From: Oscillospiraceae bacterium
GTDB taxonomy: Bacteria; Bacillota_A; Clostridia; Oscillospirales; Oscillospiraceae
NCBI GenBank assembly: GCA_017456105.1
Contig: JAFTKA010000003.1
Coordinates: 8,640-72,639 of the forward strand
DNA length: 64,000 nt
Direction of reading: 5' to 3'
The position numbers and the translations under genes are program-made. How positions within the stretch are numbered: position 1 is the first letter of the stretch; each line of letters opens with the position of its first letter. The notes under the pieces were generated by a model. The model worked only from the letters and a program-made list of their open reading frames with translations. It was not told the DNA's origin and did no database searches. Below are positions 1 to 8,002 of the stretch, in pieces.

Positions 1-981
1 TCCACCTCCATTTACCCGGAGTATGTGAAGGTTACCGGTCAATGGCTACTGGCCCAGGAGAGCCGCATGGACTCCTGCCTGGTACTCAATGATGACAACA
101 CCCTTTCCGTGGTGGAGGCAAGAAATCTCAAAAAGGGCCAGAAGGTGTTTTTGGGTCGCACAGAACGGGGCGAAGAGGGCATTTATGTCCACGCCAAGGG
201 CTTTGAAGAGCCCCGGGAGAACAAGCTGGAAGATCAGTTTGTGTTCCGTCAGGGCAGAAGCCGTGAAACCTCCTTTGCCCGGGATTACGACAAGCTTTTT
301 GAGCTATTAAAGCACGAAAAGGAACACGGCAATATCCTGTGGGTCATGGGACCAGCCTTTGCCTTTGATGAAGATGCCCGCCGTGCCATGAGAAATCTCA
401 TCGATAACGGCTATGTCCACGGCGTACTGGCAGGTAACGCCTTAGCCACCCACGATTTGGAGGCCGCTCTACTGCACACCGCCCTGGGACAGGACATCTA
501 CACCCAAAAATCCCAGCCGAACGGACACTACAACCATTTGGACGTGTGCAACAAGGTCCGCCGCTGCGGCTCGATCCCCAATTTCTTGGAAGCATATGGC
601 CTGGACGACGGCATTATGGCCGGCTGTGTGAAAAATAACATTCCCTTTGTGCTGGCAGGCTCGATCCGGGACGACGGCCCTCTGCCCGAGGTCATCGGTG
701 ATGCCTACCAAGCCGCCAGCCAGATGCGGAATTTGGTGAAAAAGGCCACTACTGTCATCTGTATGGCCACCATGCTCCATACCATCGCCACCGGCAATAT
801 GACCCCCTCCTACCGGGTGCTGGCCGACGGCACGATCCGCCCCGTGTTCCTGTACGCGGTGGATAATGCGGAGTTTGTGGTCAACAAATTGCAGGATCGG
901 GGCAGTTTGACCTCCACCACCATCGTTACCAATGTGCAGGACTTTATTACCCTGGTATCCAAGGGACTGAATCTTCAATGA
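1..981 (+). CDS. TIGR00300-family protein (archaeal-type ornithine cyclodeaminase / LOR-SDH domain), 5' end outside window
   Basis: The reading frame is open from the first base, beginning STSIYPEYVKVTG, so the start lies upstream; 326 residues are visible of a family usually about 400. Conserved family blocks are visible: NGHYNHL, RRCGSIPNF, PFVLAGSIRDDGPLPEV, and ATMLHTIATGNMTPS near the C-terminus. Archaeal members are NAD-dependent ornithine cyclodeaminases (ornithine to proline plus ammonia), and the same domain forms the C-terminal half of cyanobacterial AgrE/ArgZ; older databases call it the LOR/SDH domain. A GTG at base 25 is an in-frame codon and not a convincing start. The TGA stop overlaps the ATG of the radical SAM gene (ATGA), so the two are translationally coupled. 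Family assignment is firm; the substrate here is inferred. Confidence 0.8.
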   Translation, partial: STSIYPEYVKVTGQWLLAQESRMDSCLVLNDDNTLSVVEARNLKKGQKVFLGRTERGEEGIYVHAKGFEEPRENKLEDQFVFRQGRSRETSFARDYDKLFELLKHEKEHGNILWVMGPAFAFDEDARRAMRNLIDNGYVHGVLAGNALATHDLEAALLHTALGQDIYTQKSQPNGHYNHLDVCNKVRRCGSIPNFLEAYGLDDGIMAGCVKNNIPFVLAGSIRDDGPLPEVIGDAYQAASQMRNLVKKATTVICMATMLHTIATGNMTPSYRVLADGTIRPVFLYAVDNAEFVVNKLQDRGSLTSTTIVTNVQDFITLVSKGLNLQ

Positions 982-1835
982 AAAGTTATGTAAACTGCAA
1001 ACTCTGTCCCCGGCAATGCGGTGTAGACAGAACAGCGGGACAGCGGGGCTTTTGCGGCTGCGGGGATCGCATTTTGGTTGCCAAAACCATGCTCCATCAA
1101 TGGGAAGAGCCGGTTTTGGCAGGAAACGGTGGCAGCGGTGCGATCTTTTTCGGCGGCTGCACCTTAGGCTGCCATTACTGTCAGAACAGAGCCATCAGTA
1201 GTAACCCTGTAGGAAAAGCGGTTTCTTCTGGAGAATTGCGAAATATGATGGAAGAGCTGATCGCCCAAGGGGCAGAAAACATCGACCTGGTTACCCCAAC
1301 CCACTTTTTGCCGGGCATTCTGCCGGCTCTGGAAAAACCCCTTCCTGTGCCTGTGGTCTACAACTGCGGCGGCTATGAAAGGGTCGAAACACTGAAGCGG
1401 CTGGAGGGGAAGGTGGATATTTATCTTCCTGACCTGAAGTATGCCGACGATTCCCTTGGCTTTGCCCTTTCCGGGGTAAAGGATTATTTTTCTGTGGCAA
1501 CTGCCGCCATTTCGGAAATGGTGCGGCAAGTGGGAACGCCTCAATGGCAGGGCGACAAGCTCGTAAAGGGCGTGATCGTGCGGCATTTGATCCTGCCGGG
1601 GCAGGTGGAAAACTCCCTGAAGGTACTGGACTGGTTGGGGGAAACTGTGGGCGATTCGGTTTTGGTCAGCCTGATGCGGCAGTACACACCCATGCCCGGT
1701 ATGGTTTCGCCCTTTGACCGGCCCATCACGGAGGAGGAATACGATTCCGTCCTTAGCTGGCTGTACTTAAACGGCCTGCAGGGTTTTACCCAAGAGGCCG
1801 ATTCGGCAAACACAAACTATATTCCCGAATTTTAA
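978..1835 (+). CDS. PflX-like radical SAM protein (COG1313)
   Basis: A 285-residue protein with the radical SAM cluster motif CTLGCHYC (C61, C65, C68) and a second N-terminal cysteine cluster (C7, C10, C14, C26, C28) typical of the COG1313 'PflX' group, which resembles pyruvate formate-lyase activating enzyme but whose substrate is not established. It would bind a 4Fe-4S cluster and S-adenosylmethionine. The start overlaps the stop of the preceding ornithine-cyclodeaminase-like gene by four bases, so both are made from one message. No glycyl radical enzyme lies next to it, so I do not call it a PFL activase. Confidence 0.85.
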   Translation: MKSYVNCKLCPRQCGVDRTAGQRGFCGCGDRILVAKTMLHQWEEPVLAGNGGSGAIFFGGCTLGCHYCQNRAISSNPVGKAVSSGELRNMMEELIAQGAENIDLVTPTHFLPGILPALEKPLPVPVVYNCGGYERVETLKRLEGKVDIYLPDLKYADDSLGFALSGVKDYFSVATAAISEMVRQVGTPQWQGDKLVKGVIVRHLILPGQVENSLKVLDWLGETVGDSVLVSLMRQYTPMPGMVSPFDRPITEEEYDSVLSWLYLNGLQGFTQEADSANTNYIPEF

Positions 1836-1863
1836 AGACCCGATGCAAAAGCATCGGGTCTTT
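1834..1863. terminator. bidirectional hairpin terminator
   Basis: A 13-bp stem (AAAGACCCGATGC / GCATCGGGTCTTT) with an AAAA loop sits between convergent genes; A/T runs on both sides let it end both the radical SAM message and the leftward ABC exporter message. Confidence 0.85.
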
Positions 1864-1881
1864 CCATATCTTATCTCGCCG

Positions 1882-3780
1882 CTATTCTAATTCAAATGCT
1901 CCGGTGTAGAGCCGGTAGTAGATGCCCTTTTGGGCGATCAGGTCGTCGTGGCTGCCACGTTCCACGATCCTGCCCTGATCCAGCACCATAATGCAATCGG
2001 AATTCATAATGGTGGAGAGCCTGTGGGCGATCACAAAGGTGGTCCTGCCCTTCATCAGGGCGTCCATACCCTTTTGCACCAAGGCCTCGGTTCGGGTATC
2101 GATGGAAGAAGTGGCCTCGTCCAGGATCATAACGGGAGGATCTGCCACCGCCGCCCGGGCGATTGCGATCAGCTGCCGCTGACCCTGGGACAGGCTGGCA
2201 CCGTTGGCTGTCAGCAGGGTATCATAACCCTGGGGCAGTCGGGTGATAAAATCGTGGGCGTTTGCCAGCTTTGCCGCCTTGATACACTCCTCATCGGTGG
2301 CGTCCAGCTTGCCGTAACGGATATTCTCCATCACCGTACCGGTAAACAGGTTGGTATCCTGCAGCACCATGCCCAGGCTTCGCCGCAGATCCGGCTTGCG
2401 GATCTTGTTGATATTGATGCCGTCATAGCGGATCTTGCCGTCGGCAATATCATAAAAGCGGTTGATAAGGTTAGTGATGGTGGTCTTGCCCGCACCGGTA
2501 GCACCCACGAAGGCCAGCTTCTGACCGGGGTTGGCGTACAAGGTTACATCGTGGAGCACCGTCTTTTCCGGCACGTAGCCAAAGTCCACATTGTACATGG
2601 TGATGTCGCCCCGCAGGGGGGTATAGGTTACGGTGCCATCGGCCTGATGGGGGTGTTTCCAGGCCCACTGTCCGGTGGGCTTTTCCGATTCGGTTACGTT
2701 GCCCTCTGCGTCAATATGGGCATTGACCAGGGTTACATAGCCGTGATCTTCTTCCGGCTCTTGATCCAACAGCTCAAAGACCCGCTCCGCTCCGGCCAGA
2801 GCCATAACAATGGCGTTGATCTGATTGGAGATCATATTGATGGGCATATTGAAGGTCTTACTGAGCATCATAAAGGCCATCAGGCTGCCAAGGCTCAGCA
2901 GGCTTCCCTTGCTGGATACCACCAGAATGCCGCCGAAAATGGCCAGCACCGCATACTGGATATAGCCTAAGTTATTATTGATGGGGCCCATCATATTGGA
3001 GAATTTGCCGGCTGCATAGGCGTTTTGGCAAAGTTCCTCGTTGAGCTTGTCGAACTCCTCTTTGCAGGCCTGCTCGTGGTTAAAGACCTTTACGACCTTT
3101 TGGCCGTTGACCATTTCTTCAATGTAGCCGTTGACCGCACCCAGGGATCTTTGCTGACCTACAAAGAATTTGCCGGACTTGCCCGCCAGCACCTTGGTTA
3201 CAAACACAACGCCCAACACCGTAACCATGGTTACACAGGTCAAAATCCAGGAGGTGGTCAGCATGCGGAACAGCACCACCGCCAGGGTTACCAAAGAGGA
3301 AACCGTCTGGGGAATGGACTGGGAGATCATCTGCCGCAGGGTGTCCACATCGCTGGTGTAGCGGGACATAATGTTACCGGCGGCGTTGGTATCAAAGTAT
3401 CGGATCGGCAGGGTCTGCATCTTGGTAAACATCTGATCCCGGACGGTCTTTTGGGTCTTTTGGGTAACGCCCGCCATCAAAAAGTTTAGTAAGAATGAGG
3501 CCACGATGCCCACCACATAAATACACAGGATCTCCAACAGGAAGCTGAGGATCGGTGCAAAATCGCTGCTGCCGTCGGACACCATGGGCAGAATATACTG
3601 ATCCACCAGCTTGCCCAAAGCCACACTGCCGGTGGTCTGGGCGATGGCGTTGATGACGATACAGACCATCACCACGATCAGGATATACCAGTAGCTTTTC
3701 AGGTAACTTAAGAGTCTGAACAGGGTCTTTTTGGGATTTGCGGCCATACGGCCGTCTCCACGCAATTTCACAGGAGGCAT
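1882..3780 (-). CDS. ABC exporter half-transporter, canonical ATPase subunit
   Basis: A 632-residue fused membrane and ATPase subunit of a type IV ABC exporter. Several hydrophobic helices fill residues 30-320; the nucleotide-binding domain has Walker A GATGAGKTT (426-434), signature LSQGQ (530-534) and Walker B MILDEATS with catalytic Glu555. An insert of about 50 residues (341-390) lies between the two domains. Its start overlaps the stop of the upstream half-transporter (TAATG), so the subunits are coupled. An alternative ATG at 3747 with GGAGA in front is also possible. With its partner, which has a degenerate site, this looks like a heterodimeric multidrug-type exporter of the BmrCD, LmrCD or TM287/288 kind; the substrate is unknown. 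Confidence 0.9.
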   Translation of the reverse strand: MPPVKLRGDGRMAANPKKTLFRLLSYLKSYWYILIVVMVCIVINAIAQTTGSVALGKLVDQYILPMVSDGSSDFAPILSFLLEILCIYVVGIVASFLLNFLMAGVTQKTQKTVRDQMFTKMQTLPIRYFDTNAAGNIMSRYTSDVDTLRQMISQSIPQTVSSLVTLAVVLFRMLTTSWILTCVTMVTVLGVVFVTKVLAGKSGKFFVGQQRSLGAVNGYIEEMVNGQKVVKVFNHEQACKEEFDKLNEELCQNAYAAGKFSNMMGPINNNLGYIQYAVLAIFGGILVVSSKGSLLSLGSLMAFMMLSKTFNMPINMISNQINAIVMALAGAERVFELLDQEPEEDHGYVTLVNAHIDAEGNVTESEKPTGQWAWKHPHQADGTVTYTPLRGDITMYNVDFGYVPEKTVLHDVTLYANPGQKLAFVGATGAGKTTITNLINRFYDIADGKIRYDGININKIRKPDLRRSLGMVLQDTNLFTGTVMENIRYGKLDATDEECIKAAKLANAHDFITRLPQGYDTLLTANGASLSQGQRQLIAIARAAVADPPVMILDEATSSIDTRTEALVQKGMDALMKGRTTFVIAHRLSTIMNSDCIMVLDQGRIVERGSHDDLIAQKGIYYRLYTGAFELE

Positions 3781-5525
3781 TACTCCTCGCCTCCCTTCTT
3801 CTGGGATTCATAGACTTCCCGGTAGATTTGGGAGGTCTGCAAAAGCTCATCGTGAGTGCCGGCGGCGGCCACCTGACCGTTATCCAGTACAAGGATCATA
3901 TCCGCATCTTGTACGGACGCCACCCGCTGGGCGATGATCAGCTTGGTGGTGCCGGGGATCTCCTCTTTGAAGGCCTTGCGGATCATGGCATCGGTATGGG
4001 TATCCACCGCAGAGGTGGAGTCGTCCAAAATCAGGATCTTGGGCTTCTTTAGCAGGGCTCTTGCGATACAAAGCCGCTGCTTCTGGCCGCCGGATACGTT
4101 CTTGCCGCCCTGTTCGATATGGGTGTCGTAGCCGTCGGGGAAGGCAGTGATAAAGTCGTGGGCACAGGCCAAACGACAGGCCTTTTCCATTTCCTCGTCG
4201 GTGGCGTCCTTATTGCCCCAGCGGAGATTTTCCTTGATGGTGCCGGAGAACAGTACATTCTTCTGCAGCACCACCGCCACATTATCCCGCAGCACCTGCA
4301 GGTCATAGTCCCGCACGTCCACGCCGCCTACCTTGATGCCGCCTTCGCTGACGTCATACAGCCGGGGGATCAGCTGCACCAAAGAGGTCTTGCCTGCACC
4401 TGTGCCGCCCAAAATGCCCACGGTAGCACCGCTGGGAATATGCAGGTCGATATTCTCCAGGGTATTCCGACCGGCCTTTTCGGAGTAGCGGAAGGATACA
4501 TTTTCAAAATCCACCGAGCCGTCGGCCACTTCCTGCAGTCCTCCTTCAGGACTTTTCAGATCCGGCTCTTCGGATAATAGTTCATAGCACCGGTGCAGGG
4601 GCGTGCGGCTCATGGTCAACATGACAAAGACCATCGAAAGGTTCATCAGTCCCATCAGGATCTGGGTGGTAAAGCCAAACATAGCACTGAGTTGCCCGGT
4701 GGTCAGACCCTGCAGAGGGTCATTGCCGGAGGCAACCACCATTTTCGCACCGAACCAGGAAATACCCATCATACAGGCGTATACGCAGAACTGCATAATG
4801 GGGGCGTTCAGGGCCAGGATCTTATCGGCTTTGAAGAAATCTCTGTAGATAGAGCCGGAGACCGCTTCAAATTTCTCCATTTCCTTTTCCTGCCGGACAA
4901 AGCTCTTCACGACCCGGACGCCGTGGATATTCTCCTGCACCGTATTGTTCAGCTTGTCGACGGTCTTAAAGCCCCGGTCGAAGATCTTAAAGACCACCGG
5001 CACTAAGCTTATCAGTGCGATCGCCAGCACCGGGAGCACCGCCACGTACACAAGGCTCAGCTTCGAGCTGATCCGCATGGCCTGGATCAGTGCCAGCACT
5101 AGCATCATGGGACACCGGACTGCCATTCGGATCATCATCTGGAAGGTCATCTGCAGGTTGGCAACGTCGGAGGTCAGCCGGGTAACGATGGAAGCGGTGG
5201 AAAACCGGTCGATGTTGGAAAAGCTGTAATTCTGCACCCGATAGTACATATCGTGCCGCAGGTTTTTGGCAAAGCCGGTTGCGGCCTTGGCGGCAAAAAT
5301 TGCCGACAGCACACCAAAGCCTAAGGACGCCAACGCACAGCATACCAACAGGATCGTCTTTTCGATTATGTAGGGCATATTCTGAAACTGAATGCCGTAG
5401 TCATAGAGGTCTGCCATGATAAGCGGTATGGTAACCTCCATGGACACCTCGCCCACCATACATAACGGGCTTAGCAAGGCACTCCATTTATACTCCCGGA
5501 CGCACCGGAGTAATCTGCGGATCAT
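3780..5525 (-). CDS. ABC exporter half-transporter with degenerate ATPase site
   Basis: A 581-residue membrane/ATPase subunit. Walker A GGTGAGKTS (383-391), signature VSGGQ (477-481) and Walker B ILILDDSTS: the catalytic glutamate position is Asp502, the usual change in the degenerate site of heterodimeric exporters. I start it at the ATG at 5525 because AAGGAGG lies seven bases upstream; the upstream TTG at 5546 overlaps that ribosome binding site. It is first in a two-gene operon with the canonical partner overlapping its stop codon. Confidence 0.9.
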   Translation of the reverse strand: MIRRLLRCVREYKWSALLSPLCMVGEVSMEVTIPLIMADLYDYGIQFQNMPYIIEKTILLVCCALASLGFGVLSAIFAAKAATGFAKNLRHDMYYRVQNYSFSNIDRFSTASIVTRLTSDVANLQMTFQMMIRMAVRCPMMLVLALIQAMRISSKLSLVYVAVLPVLAIALISLVPVVFKIFDRGFKTVDKLNNTVQENIHGVRVVKSFVRQEKEMEKFEAVSGSIYRDFFKADKILALNAPIMQFCVYACMMGISWFGAKMVVASGNDPLQGLTTGQLSAMFGFTTQILMGLMNLSMVFVMLTMSRTPLHRCYELLSEEPDLKSPEGGLQEVADGSVDFENVSFRYSEKAGRNTLENIDLHIPSGATVGILGGTGAGKTSLVQLIPRLYDVSEGGIKVGGVDVRDYDLQVLRDNVAVVLQKNVLFSGTIKENLRWGNKDATDEEMEKACRLACAHDFITAFPDGYDTHIEQGGKNVSGGQKQRLCIARALLKKPKILILDDSTSAVDTHTDAMIRKAFKEEIPGTTKLIIAQRVASVQDADMILVLDNGQVAAAGTHDELLQTSQIYREVYESQKKGGEE

Positions 5526-5650
5526 TTTGTTCCCTCCTTGGGTCAAAGATTGCTTTCTAACTGTTTATTCTACCACAGAAATTCCCAATGGCAAGTAGGA
5601 TCAAGAAAAGTTTACAATTTCCTCTTCCCGCATCGCCACCGTTTGAAATT

Positions 5651-5703
5651 GTAGGGAACGCATTTATGCGTTCCGTCGCGGAAAGGATAAATCCTTTCCC
5701 TAC
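5651..5703. repeat. GTAGGG/CCCTAC double-palindrome repeat, diverged copy 1
   Basis: A 53-bp variant of the dispersed element seen at 7925, 14231, 16581 and 26999. It begins GTAGGGAACGCATTTATGCG and ends CCTTTCCCTAC, two short palindromes in tandem between inverted GTAGGG ends. It is the least conserved of the five copies. Confidence 0.85.
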
Positions 5704-5707
5704 AAGC

Positions 5708-5732
5708 AACGGCCTGCAAAAAGCAGGCCGTT
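5708..5732 (-). terminator. possible terminator after ricT
   Basis: A 10-bp stem AACGGCCTGC / GCAGGCCGTT around AAAAA lies a few bases after the ricT stop codon. The T tract that would follow on the minus strand is weak, so this may be a 3' stabilising hairpin. Confidence 0.5.
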
Positions 5733-5735
5733 TGA

Positions 5736-6923
5736 TCATTCCTTATTGGGTTTATGGTTTCTGTGGCGGTGGCGGCGGTGATGGGTTTTTTTCGCAACAC
5801 CGGTTTCCTGCTTCGCCTCTGCCTTTTCCTCAGGCTTTTGTTCCGGCTTCTGCTCCTGACGGTTGGCAGAGCCGTGTCTGCGGTTTCTTCTGCGGTTGCG
5901 GCCGGATCTCTCTTCCGGTTTTTCCTCGGGCTTTTCGATCACCTTTTCCTCAGCGATGGTCTCCTCGGAATACTTAAAACGAATGGAATCCAGCACAGGA
6001 GCTTCTTCCTTCTGCTCCTCTTTTTTCTTCCGTCTGCCGGACCCAGAAATGGGAGCCCAATCCTCAGGAATGGGGGGATCGGTCTTTTTGGCCTTGCCGT
6101 TGCGGAACACCGCAATATCCTCATTTGCGTAAACGCCAATGGACTCCAGGTTTCTCTCCAGCTTCACCTTGACCCGGCTTCGCAGCAGGTCCACTTCCAC
6201 CACCGTGCCCCGTCCGTCGGGGGTGTCCACAAAGGACTCGACCTTGGGGCTGTTTTTCAGCAGATCCTCATAGGCGTCCTGCTCGTATTTCAGACAGCAC
6301 ATAAGCCTTCCGCAAGTGCCGGAGATCTTGGTGGGGTTCAGGCTCAGATTTTGCGTCTTCGCCATTTTGATGGAAACCGGCTGGAAATCCTCCAAAAACT
6401 GAGCACAGCAGAAGGGTCTGCCGCAGATGCCCAGGCCGCCAACCATCTTGGCCTTGTCCCGGACACCGATCTGCCGCAGCTCAATGCGGGTATGGAAGGT
6501 GTTTGCCAGATTCTTGACCAGCTCCCGGAAGTCTACCCGTTCATCGGCGGTGAAGAAGAACAGCATCTTGCTGCCATCGAAGGCCAGCTCTGTAGAAACC
6601 AGCTGCATATCCAGCTTTTGCTCCTCGATCATCGCCATACAGGTCTTGAAGGCCTTGTCTTCCTTTGCGTGGTTTTCCTGAGCGATTCTTTCGTCCTGCT
6701 CCGTTGCCAGACGAAGGACCTTCCGCAGAGGGGCGACGATCTCCTTCTCCCTGACCCGATGGTTGCCGGTGATGCAAGTTCCGTACTCAGGTCCACGGGC
6801 GGTGTCGATGATCACGTGATCGCCCTTTTGGCAGGTGTGGCCTGCCGGGTCAAAAAAGTATATCTTCTGTCCCGGGCGGAACTGAATGTCCACCACCTGG
6901 ACGGTATTTTCTGTATTGTTCAT
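5736..6923 (-). CDS. ricT: PSP1-domain regulatory iron-sulfur protein RicT (YaaT)
   Basis: A 395-residue member of the YaaT/RicT family. The PSP1 C-terminal domain covers about residues 60-150, and two cysteine clusters CGRPFCC (from C167) and CGRLMCC (from C204) match the iron-sulfur ligands of the RicAFT complex, which in Bacillus steers RNase Y and affects sporulation and competence. The last 100 residues are a low-complexity, charged Lys/Arg/Glu tail ending in a His/Arg-rich stretch, an extension beyond the usual roughly 275 residues. It follows holB by 13 bases, the same order as holB-yaaT in other Bacillota, which supports the call. Confidence 0.9.
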   Translation of the reverse strand: MNNTENTVQVVDIQFRPGQKIYFFDPAGHTCQKGDHVIIDTARGPEYGTCITGNHRVREKEIVAPLRKVLRLATEQDERIAQENHAKEDKAFKTCMAMIEEQKLDMQLVSTELAFDGSKMLFFFTADERVDFRELVKNLANTFHTRIELRQIGVRDKAKMVGGLGICGRPFCCAQFLEDFQPVSIKMAKTQNLSLNPTKISGTCGRLMCCLKYEQDAYEDLLKNSPKVESFVDTPDGRGTVVEVDLLRSRVKVKLERNLESIGVYANEDIAVFRNGKAKKTDPPIPEDWAPISGSGRRKKKEEQKEEAPVLDSIRFKYSEETIAEEKVIEKPEEKPEERSGRNRRRNRRHGSANRQEQKPEQKPEEKAEAKQETGVAKKTHHRRHRHRNHKPNKE

Positions 6924-6936
6924 AATAACTCCTTTA

Positions 6937-7881
6937 TTATCTCAGGGCCCAGGTCAGATAACCGCAGGCTGCGGCCACCGACACATTTCCCTGTACATAT
7001 TCAATCGTCTTTTGCAGAGCCGAGATCCCATTCATCAGCTCCTGGGGACTGCGGACCATGGCCAGCTGCCGGGACAGGGGCGATACCGCCTGTACACCGC
7101 TTCTGCAGACCAGTGCATTCTGCAACAAATCCTTCCAGCTTTCCAGCACCGGCAGGATCTGATCCCGCTTCCATTTTTCCATACCTGCCAAAAGCTTTGT
7201 CAGCTCCCAGCTGTCCTTTTGCACGAGGCTCTTAACAAACACTTCCGTCTTCTCGTCGGACACGCCCTCCTGAAGCAGGGTTATGGCCTGTCCCAGATAG
7301 CCGCCGCTGCGGTCCATCACCGCCAAAATGCTGTCGGGATCGGCTGCCGGGAAACGGCGGGACAATTCCTTTTGCAAAAGCTCCTTGCTTAGGGCGTTGA
7401 GCTTTAATTCCGTACACCGGGAACGGACTGTGGGAAGCAGGGTCTGGGGGTTGTCCGCCAGCAGGATAAACACGCCGTAGGCGGGGGGCTCTTCCAAAAC
7501 CTTCAAAAGTGCATTCTGGCCCTCAATGCCCATTGATTGCGGGAACAGGTAGATTTTATGACTGCCCTCGTTGGGCCGGATATACATATCCTCCCGGGCG
7601 TCCCGGACGAGCTTGACCGCCACATTCTTATGCTCCGGGTCGTCCACCGTAATATAGTCCGGGTGGGTGCCGGCCATAACCTTCCGACAGGCGGCACAGC
7701 TTCCGCAGGGAGCGTTCTCCCCCTGACACAGGATCGCCGCCGCCAAAAGCCGGGCCAAGGTGTGTTTTCCCGAGCCTTCCGGGCCGGAAATCAGGTAAAA
7801 ATGGGAAAAACGACCACGTCCCACGCTGACGCGTAGGTTTTCTTTCAGCCGTTCATTGCCTAACAGGCTTTCAAATCCCAT
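6937..7881 (-). CDS. holB: DNA polymerase III delta' subunit
   Basis: A 314-residue clamp-loader subunit of the replisome. Seen: Walker A GPEGSGKHT near residue 34, the zinc-binding CGSCAAC cysteine set near residue 60, ALLKVLEEP, and the SRC sensor motif near residue 150. I prefer the ATG at 7881 since GGAGGT lies directly upstream; the upstream TTG at 7893 overlaps that site. It is followed by ricT, as in Bacillus, and preceded by a copy of the 50-bp dispersed repeat. Confidence 0.92.
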   Translation of the reverse strand: MGFESLLGNERLKENLRVSVGRGRFSHFYLISGPEGSGKHTLARLLAAAILCQGENAPCGSCAACRKVMAGTHPDYITVDDPEHKNVAVKLVRDAREDMYIRPNEGSHKIYLFPQSMGIEGQNALLKVLEEPPAYGVFILLADNPQTLLPTVRSRCTELKLNALSKELLQKELSRRFPAADPDSILAVMDRSGGYLGQAITLLQEGVSDEKTEVFVKSLVQKDSWELTKLLAGMEKWKRDQILPVLESWKDLLQNALVCRSGVQAVSPLSRQLAMVRSPQELMNGISALQKTIEYVQGNVSVAAACGYLTWALR

Positions 7882-7924
7882 GGTTACCTCCAAATTGATA
7901 TGATCACTCTTTCGTTGCGTATTC

Positions 7925-7974
7925 GTAGGGAAAGCATATATGCCTTCCGCGGAACGGATATATCCGTTCCCTAC
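7925..7974. repeat. GTAGGG/CCCTAC double-palindrome repeat, copy 2
   Basis: A 50-bp copy differing at only a couple of bases from the three identical copies at 14231, 16581 and 26999. It lies between holB and the pyrophosphatase gene. Confidence 0.92.
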
Positions 7975-8002
7975 ACACGATTGAGCAGCAGTGCTCCTTC
8001 AC

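Noticed and set aside
5754..7235. Frame of 493 codons on the plus strand opposite ricT and holB
   Set aside because: Antisense to two conserved genes whose order matches other Bacillota; low-complexity start and no ribosome site.
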